From NCBI GenBank assembly GCA_028707375.1, contig JAQWCB010000025.1, positions 1 through 9,522 of the forward strand: DNA of 9,522 bases. Direction: 5' to 3'. The first letter of the stretch is position 1. The number at the start of each line of letters is the position of its first letter. Positions 5,877 to 9,522 of the stretch are shown here, piece after piece. The notes below the pieces were generated by a model. It was not told the DNA's origin and ran no database searches. It worked only from the letters and a program-made list of their open reading frames with translations. The position numbers and the translations under genes were made by a program. The stretch comes from Bacilli bacterium. GTDB taxonomy: Bacteria; Bacillota_I; Bacilli_A; RFN20; CAG-288.

Positions 5877-5953
5877 TGGTGGGTCTTAATGGGCTTGAAC
5901 CATCGACCTCGTCCTTATCAGGGGCGCGCTCTAACCAACTGAGCTAAAGACCC
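5877..5953 (-). tRNA. tRNA-Ile(GAU), CCA encoded
   Basis: Reads Ile codons AUC/AUU. Seen on the minus strand: acceptor GGGTCTT/AAGACCC, discriminator A and encoded CCA (5877-5879); D arm GCTC/GAGC with GG in a 9-nt loop; anticodon loop CTGATAA with GAT at 5917-5919; a 5-nt variable loop; T arm GATGG/CCATT with TTCAAGC. One oddity: the middle pair of the anticodon stem is C-A (5924/5912), where bacterial tRNA-Ile normally has C-G. It is not inside an rRNA operon here; it stands behind its own strong promoter. Confidence 0.95.
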
Positions 5954-5973
5954 GTATTAATCCACGCTTATTA

Positions 5974-6002
5974 ATAGTACTAATTGCCATAGATAATGTC
6001 AA
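5974..6002 (-). promoter_or_regulatory. Strong promoter of the tRNA-Ile gene
   Basis: The minus strand has TTGACA (5997-6002, perfect), a 17-bp spacer and TACTAT (5974-5979, 5/6). The -10 ends 20 bp before the first base of mature tRNA-Ile, leaving a short 5' leader for RNase P removal. Confidence 0.85.
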
Positions 6003-6087
6003 CACTTTTAACTAAATTTAATCAATTTTTGTCTGATGCTTTTCCTCTGCTTTAATTATAGCCACTAAATAACCAAAATACTTAATC

Positions 6088-7089
6088 TCAGCCCATTCTT
6101 TTGTATCTTTGACGCAATTCAGCAGCCTTTGTTTGAAAGCTATCATACTGCAAATTCTTCTGAATTTCTTTTTGGGAAAAATAAGTGATTTTGTCTTTCC
6201 CACTGCTTTTAGCTTCGTACATTGCCATATCTGCCAAGTTAATCAATTTGTCGCGGGGAATATTGTTATCAGAAAAATCCACACCGAAATATCCAACTGA
6301 AAAAGTTGGAGTATATTTATTTATCCGCAATTTGACTAAAAGCGAACATAATTTTTTTATTGTCGCCTCCGTTTGCTCCTTAGTGTACTCATTGGTAAAG
6401 AACATAAATTCATCGCCGCCAAAGCGATAGAATATTATATTTTTATTAGCGATGTCACGAATCATTATATTTCCAATATCGTGAAGCAATTTGTCACCGC
6501 GCTGATGCGAATACGTATCGTTGACATACTTAAAATTATCTAGGTCCATAAAACCTATATAATGTTTCCCTTCACGCGCTTTTTCTAAATGAAGATTAAA
6601 AGTAGTCCTATTAAACAATCCTGTGAGCGAATCTTTATATGAACACGCAATCAATTCTTCATAATTAACTCCAATATTGTCCATCATACTTAAAAAGCCA
6701 AAGATAATTCCCTTATCGACAAAGCGCAATATTTTCAATCGCAAGATATAGGTCTTCCCATCTTTCTTGATAGGAATATGTACTAAGGATGACTTGGAAT
6801 TAGAATTAACTTCCCTTATCAGTGATTTATATAAATAATCTGCTCCCTTTGTTTCACATATTTCCGAAGAACGATTAAAATAACTAAAAAGCAAATTAAA
6901 ATTATTGATATTATCAATGTTTATATCTTTAAAATTATTATACATTGTATTAAATGGGGCTTCCCACAAGGATTCATCCTTCTTTGAAATATCGATAAAA
7001 AAGGTCGAACCTTCAAATTCTTTTAGGAAAACATCATTCAGAAGATCAATATTTCTATCCCTGAAAAAAGAGTGGTATGTATTGTTCAT
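6088..7089 (-). CDS. Soluble GGDEF protein with an unrecognised N-terminal sensor domain, putative diguanylate cyclase
   Basis: Role: predicted cytoplasmic cyclic di-GMP synthase. Seen (333 aa): no transmembrane segment; an N-terminal domain of about 150 residues with alternating beta-like stretches (STFFIDI, VHIPIKKDGKTYILRLKIL, GIIFGFLSMMD) that looks PAS-like, although I cannot name the family; then a GGDEF domain from about 157 (DSLTGLFNR, DLDNFKYVNDTYSH, RFGGDEFM with GGDEF at 224-228, ADMAMYEAKSSGKD). The C-terminal extension of about 30 residues is charged and Gln-rich. The inhibitory RxxD site is absent (NKNI). The GGDEF core is more canonical and clearly different from the two membrane copies at the left, so this is not a recent duplicate. 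Start: ATG with AAAGGA about 5 nt upstream. It has its own promoter and no obvious intrinsic terminator; the 6010-6087 stretch holds only A/T-rich sequence. Confidence 0.9.
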   Translation of the reverse strand: MNNTYHSFFRDRNIDLLNDVFLKEFEGSTFFIDISKKDESLWEAPFNTMYNNFKDINIDNINNFNLLFSYFNRSSEICETKGADYLYKSLIREVNSNSKSSLVHIPIKKDGKTYILRLKILRFVDKGIIFGFLSMMDNIGVNYEELIACSYKDSLTGLFNRTTFNLHLEKAREGKHYIGFMDLDNFKYVNDTYSHQRGDKLLHDIGNIMIRDIANKNIIFYRFGGDEFMFFTNEYTKEQTEATIKKLCSLLVKLRINKYTPTFSVGYFGVDFSDNNIPRDKLINLADMAMYEAKSSGKDKITYFSQKEIQKNLQYDSFQTKAAELRQRYKRMG

Positions 7090-7100
7090 ATTTGTCCTTT

Positions 7101-7121
7101 CGAAAAAGACGAATCTTTTCG
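7101..7121 (-). other. Leader hairpin with UUCG loop ahead of the soluble GGDEF gene
   Basis: The minus-strand transcript can form CG plus AAAAGA / UCUUUU plus CG around a UUCG tetraloop, with one bulged U. It ends just before the AAAGGA ribosome binding site. No T-run continues far enough for termination. It could stabilise the leader or tune translation. The closing pair is A-U, not the extra-stable C-G, so significance is uncertain. Confidence 0.35.
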
Positions 7122-7129
7122 CACAAGAT

Positions 7130-7138
7130 ATATTATCA
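7130..7138 (-). promoter_or_regulatory. Extended -10 promoter of the soluble GGDEF gene
   Basis: The minus strand reads TGATAATAT (TGn plus TAATAT, 4/6), with no good -35 at 17 bp. Transcription would start near 7123, giving a leader of about 34 nt that begins at the UUCG hairpin. It lies downstream of the yebC terminator, so the gene needs its own promoter. Confidence 0.5.
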
Positions 7139-7162
7139 TATTTTTAACTTTTATAAAAATAT
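7138..7162. repeat. A/T inverted repeat over the -35 region of the soluble GGDEF promoter
   Basis: Perfect 9-bp arms (ATATTTTTA at 7138-7146 and its reverse complement at 7154-7162) flank a 7-nt centre. The position directly upstream of the extended -10 would suit an operator or a curved upstream element. Being pure A/T, it may also be chance in this sequence. Confidence 0.4.
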
Positions 7163-7210
7163 TGATATGTAAATTGGATACTCATGGACTCCACACTGAT
7201 AAATTTCCAT

Positions 7211-7256
7211 AAAAAAATGAGAGATTCATCGATGATATCTCTCATCTTATTTTTTT
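7211..7256 (-). terminator. Strong intrinsic terminator after yebC, able to work on both strands
   Basis: A perfect 9-bp stem ATGAGAGAT/ATCTCTCAT (7217-7225/7237-7245) encloses an inner TCATC/GATGA element after one mismatch. On the minus strand it is followed by seven T residues. On the plus strand seven T residues follow after a 4-nt gap, so it could act in both directions. It lies about 20 nt past the yebC stop. Confidence 0.9.
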
Positions 7257-7267
7257 GTTAAATAATT

Positions 7268-7990
7268 TTATTCAATAATAACAGCGTTAGAATAAACGGT
7301 TTGGACATCATCGTTTTCTTCTAAGGCATCAACAAAATTTCTATACTTCTGTATTTCCTCAGGGTCTTTCAATTCAACCTTTAAATCAGGAACGAGCGTA
7401 ACTTCATCAACAATGAAATTATCAATTCCATTTTCCTTTAAGGTATCCTCGGTCTTGCTGAGTTCCTCAGGTGCTACAAGTACCGTTATTATTCCATCTT
7501 CAAGGGTAATGTTCTTAACGTCAATGTCGCCAAGAATCAACATCTCGGTAATCTCATCGACATTTTCACCATCAAAGTCAATCTCACCATATCGGTGAAA
7601 ATTATATGAAACGGAACCAGAGTTCCCTATCTTGCCACCCTTGTGATTAAAAATAGTACGAACAGAAGTAAAAGCTCGCTTTTCATTGTCAGCTAGGGTA
7701 TCAACAATAATCATTGAATTTCCTGGTCCAAAACCTTCGTAACGCCCAGCGATATAATTTTCCCCACCGGCTCCTGTTGATTTTTCAATCGCTCTTTTTA
7801 TGACATCGCGTGGAATTGACTGTCCCTTATATTTTTCCAATACCGCTCTTAACGCCAAGTTGTTCTTAGGGTCAGGATCACCACCTTTGGCCGCCATATA
7901 TATCTCTTTGCTGGCCTTCATGTACAATGCTGATTTTTTCTTAGCCGTAGCAGCCATACTGGCTGCACGAACTTCATGTGCTCTACCCAT
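7268..7990 (-). CDS. yebC: YebC/PmpR-family protein
   Basis: Role: family members are described as DNA-binding transcriptional regulators (PmpR). More recent work ties YebC-type proteins to translation of difficult proline-rich stretches, and the mitochondrial homologue TACO1 is a translational activator. Seen: 240 aa, the standard length. It shows the family N-terminus MGRAHEVRAASMAATAKKKS, a basic helical segment with K-E-I-Y-M-A-A-K-x-G-G-D-P, the R-D-V-I-K-R-A-I-E-K stretch, and the middle segment Y-E-G-F-G-P-G, N-K-R-lacking but followed by F-x-x-K-G-G-K-I-G-x-S-G-S-V-S-Y-x-F. The C-terminus ends in the usual acidic D-D-V-Q-x-V-Y-x-N. Start: ATG with AAGGAG 7 nt upstream. It is monocistronic between a strong promoter and a strong terminator. 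Confidence 0.96.
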   Translation of the reverse strand: MGRAHEVRAASMAATAKKKSALYMKASKEIYMAAKGGDPDPKNNLALRAVLEKYKGQSIPRDVIKRAIEKSTGAGGENYIAGRYEGFGPGNSMIIVDTLADNEKRAFTSVRTIFNHKGGKIGNSGSVSYNFHRYGEIDFDGENVDEITEMLILGDIDVKNITLEDGIITVLVAPEELSKTEDTLKENGIDNFIVDEVTLVPDLKVELKDPEEIQKYRNFVDALEENDDVQTVYSNAVIIE

Positions 7991-8027
7991 ATATTTTCTC
8001 CTTAATTGTAGTAATTTTACCTCTTAA

Positions 8028-8056
8028 ATATTAACACTAATAATTATGCGTATCAA
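8028..8056 (-). promoter_or_regulatory. Promoter of yebC
   Basis: The minus strand has TTGATA (8051-8056, 5/6), a 17-bp spacer and TAATAT (8028-8033) with a TGn extension (TGTTAATAT). It lies about 37 bp ahead of the yebC ATG. Confidence 0.75.
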
Positions 8057-8072
8057 GATTATCAAATAATCT
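8056..8072. repeat. Inverted repeat abutting the yebC -35 box
   Basis: Perfect 7-bp arms AGATTAT/ATAATCT with a 3-bp centre touch the -35 hexamer on its upstream side. No T-run follows on either strand, so it does not look like the terminator of the upstream PHP gene; an operator is possible. The rest of 8073-8126 holds only a weak bulged A/T stem. Confidence 0.4.
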
Positions 8073-8126
8073 AGTAAGCTTATCATCAAATTTATAAATC
8101 GTCTTGAGAAATTGATGAGTGTTAAA

Positions 8127-8933
8127 TCAAACATGCGCTCTTTTGATATCAAGTTTTTCCAATAGATTAAGCCCCATTCGTCTGGCAAACAATATAGCCT
8201 TTTCATTGGCATCCTCATCTGAAATTTGCTCAGGAGCGTGGGCATCTAGCCCCAATATGCACTTGGCATTCATTTCGCTCGCAATCTTGAAAAATTCGGT
8301 GGTAGGATATATCCATCGTTCCGTCTTTCCTATTTTTTTCAAGCCATTGCGAATTCCCGCTACATTAACTTCAAGTGGAACATCGAGAGCGATAGAAGCC
8401 TGAATGATTTCGCGCATCACATTTAAACAATCTTTGTCAGGCTTTTCAATGGATGACATAAAGTAATCGGGATGAGCAAAGCACGAAAAGATTCCCGTTT
8501 GCAAGGCCGAAATAGCCAAATCCCGGTAGCGATATAACTCACTGGCCGTAGTTATTTTCCCGAAGTAGTCAGTTATTGTCCGCGATTCGTTCATCTGGCA
8601 GTGATTTCCCAGTATCAGATAGTCAATGACGCCAGTTTCAATAAGTTCCTTATAATATGGGAAATATATTTGAAAAGCTTCGGCTTCAAATCCCAAAAGA
8701 ATGTTGATTCGATCTTTGTATTTAACTTTAAGTTGATTAATTGAAGTAACATAGTCATCAAATTGAGAATACTCTCCTCTTATTCCTGGATCAGAAAAGC
8801 CCGGGAGCATAATATGATCAGAAAAGCCAAGTTCAGTAATTCCTTCACCCAGCGCTTCAATCACATATTCTTCATCGGTTCCACTCGCATGACCACAGCG
8901 AAAAGTGTGCGTATGATAATTGCTTTTTAACAT
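8127..8933 (-). CDS. PHP-domain phosphatase, histidinol-phosphatase (HisJ/HisK) type
   Basis: Role: PHP metallophosphoesterase; the best-known relatives remove phosphate from L-histidinol phosphate. Seen (268 aa, usual for the family): metal ligands H7 and H9 (HTHTFRCGH), H40 (GFSDH), E83 (GFEAEA), H111 (GNHCQ), H154 (CFAHPDYF), D230 and H232 (GLDAHAP), so the trinuclear site looks complete. Start: ATG at 8931-8933, only 3 bp after the truA stop, with AAAGGAGG 8 nt upstream lying inside the last truA codons. An adjacent in-frame TTG (8934-8936) is less likely. Neighbours: truA, not his genes, so the in vivo substrate may not be histidinol phosphate. Translation is probably coupled to truA. 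Confidence 0.9.
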   Translation of the reverse strand: MLKSNYHTHTFRCGHASGTDEEYVIEALGEGITELGFSDHIMLPGFSDPGIRGEYSQFDDYVTSINQLKVKYKDRINILLGFEAEAFQIYFPYYKELIETGVIDYLILGNHCQMNESRTITDYFGKITTASELYRYRDLAISALQTGIFSCFAHPDYFMSSIEKPDKDCLNVMREIIQASIALDVPLEVNVAGIRNGLKKIGKTERWIYPTTEFFKIASEMNAKCILGLDAHAPEQISDEDANEKAILFARRMGLNLLEKLDIKRAHV

Positions 8934-8936
8934 CAA

Positions 8937-9522
8937 TCACTCCTCCTTTAGATAGGTCGTTGACTCCAATATCAGTCCTTTAGCTGGCGCTTTATATTTA
9001 TGTGGCAGAGATCTAACTCCCGCCAGGGCATCAATTATTTGATTTATGCTCAGTCTTCCTAGGCCCACTTGATATATAGCACCAACAATATATCTAACTT
9101 GGTGCCGCATGAATGACTTGGCTGATATCCTAATAATTAGATACTTTCCGTCAAAAACAGTATCGGCTCTATCAATAATTCTTGTACAATCCTTTCCCTT
9201 TTCTTGAGGAAAACAAAAAGAAGAAAAATCATGCTTGCCAATAAAGCAATCACACGCTTCCCGCATCAAATGAATTTTAGCTTTAAAAACGGGACACCAA
9301 GCAAATTCATCATCGATGGGATTAGCCTCAAGCATATTTATTTTATAGCTATAAGTTTTCTCCTTCGCATGATACCGAGCATCAAAATCGTCAGCTACAT
9401 CCGTACACGAAATGATATGGATACTCTCAGGAAGAATTCTATTGAGTACATACTTAAGATTTTTTGTTTCAACATTCAAAGAAGAGGTTCGAAAATTAAA
9501 GGCCCAAGAATATGCTGATACG
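8937..9522 (-). CDS. truA: tRNA pseudouridine synthase A (TruA), N-terminus outside the window
   Basis: Role: TruA isomerises uridines 38-40 in the anticodon arm of tRNAs. Seen: about 195 C-terminal residues of a protein that is normally 240-260 aa. The frame is open to the window edge. The first visible residues, VSAYSWAFNF, fit the segment right after the catalytic motif GRTDxG, so the catalytic Asp should lie a few bases beyond the edge. Then come DDFDARYHAKEKTYSY (the usual F-x-A-R-x-x-A-x-x-K-x-Y-x-Y), HDFSSF, the R-x-I motif, SFMRHQVRYIVGA and the C-terminal APAKGLIL. An internal TTG at 9477-9479 is not the true start, because conserved TruA sequence continues upstream of it. The final codons GAG GAG TGA contribute to the ribosome binding site of the next gene, giving a tight two-gene unit. 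Confidence 0.95.
   Translation of the reverse strand, partial: VSAYSWAFNFRTSSLNVETKNLKYVLNRILPESIHIISCTDVADDFDARYHAKEKTYSYKINMLEANPIDDEFAWCPVFKAKIHLMREACDCFIGKHDFSSFCFPQEKGKDCTRIIDRADTVFDGKYLIIRISAKSFMRHQVRYIVGAIYQVGLGRLSINQIIDALAGVRSLPHKYKAPAKGLILESTTYLKEE

Noticed and set aside
5735..5947. Plus-strand 70-codon open frame across the two tRNA genes
   Set aside because: It is antisense to tRNA-Thr and tRNA-Ile. Its end, N-G-L-E-P-S-T-S-S-L-S-G, is the familiar spurious translation of tRNA antisense DNA. No ribosome binding site.
6018..6203. Minus-strand 61-codon frame overlapping the 3' end of the soluble GGDEF gene
   Set aside because: About two thirds overlaps the GGDEF gene in another frame, and there is no ribosome binding site at its start. 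The GGDEF gene already has a full-length domain, so a frameshifted C-terminus is not needed. The downstream part is A/T-rich and ends near the tRNA promoter.
8024..8245. Minus-strand 73-codon frame spanning the end of the PHP gene and the yebC promoter
   Set aside because: Overlaps the PHP gene out of frame and runs through the yebC promoter; no start signal.
8119..8403. Plus-strand 94-codon frame within the PHP phosphatase gene
   Set aside because: Antisense shadow of a gene with complete catalytic motifs; no ribosome binding site or recognisable domain.
9204..9518. Plus-strand 104-codon frame over truA
   Set aside because: Antisense to conserved TruA sequence; low-complexity A/T-driven composition and no family resemblance.

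Overview
The window comes from an AT-rich bacterium with a low-GC Gram-positive character (Bacillota, or a Mollicutes/Erysipelotrichia-type relative). The evidence is strong AGGAG-type ribosome binding sites ahead of most genes, T-rich intrinsic terminators, TTGACA/TATAAT-type and extended -10 promoters, and A/T-ending codons. TGA is a stop codon (truA, the PHP phosphatase and the third GGDEF gene end in TGA) and Trp is TGG, so this is not the Mycoplasma code. I cannot assign a genus. All genes but one run on the minus strand; the exception is a MarR-family regulator.

Right to left, in the direction of transcription: truA (pseudouridine synthase, 5' end outside the window) and a PHP-domain phosphatase of the histidinol-phosphatase type, translationally coupled; yebC with its own promoter and a strong, probably bidirectional terminator; a soluble GGDEF diguanylate cyclase with an unidentified N-terminal sensor domain; tRNA-Ile(GAU) behind a near-consensus promoter; tRNA-Thr(UGU), each tRNA followed by its own terminator; a HAD/Gph-type phosphatase; and an MFS transporter of the GPH/SLC45-like type that converges on the MarR gene with an 11-bp overlap.

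The left third is the most interesting part. A Cys/His-rich MarR-type regulator (plus strand) diverges from a minus-strand run consisting of a MazG-like nucleotide pyrophosphohydrolase and two paralogous one-TM GAF-GGDEF proteins. A third membrane-protein start at the window edge looks like another copy. A 32-bp near-perfect palindrome in the divergent intergenic region overlaps the -35 elements of both predicted promoters. The simplest reading is that the MarR protein controls itself and the mazG/GGDEF run.

The window therefore carries three complete GGDEF proteins and probably the start of a fourth, all complete ones with an intact GGDEF signature but no RxxD inhibitory site. The rest is housekeeping (tRNA, truA, yebC) and small metabolism (HAD, PHP, MFS). 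I saw no transposase, CRISPR array, phage gene or rRNA.
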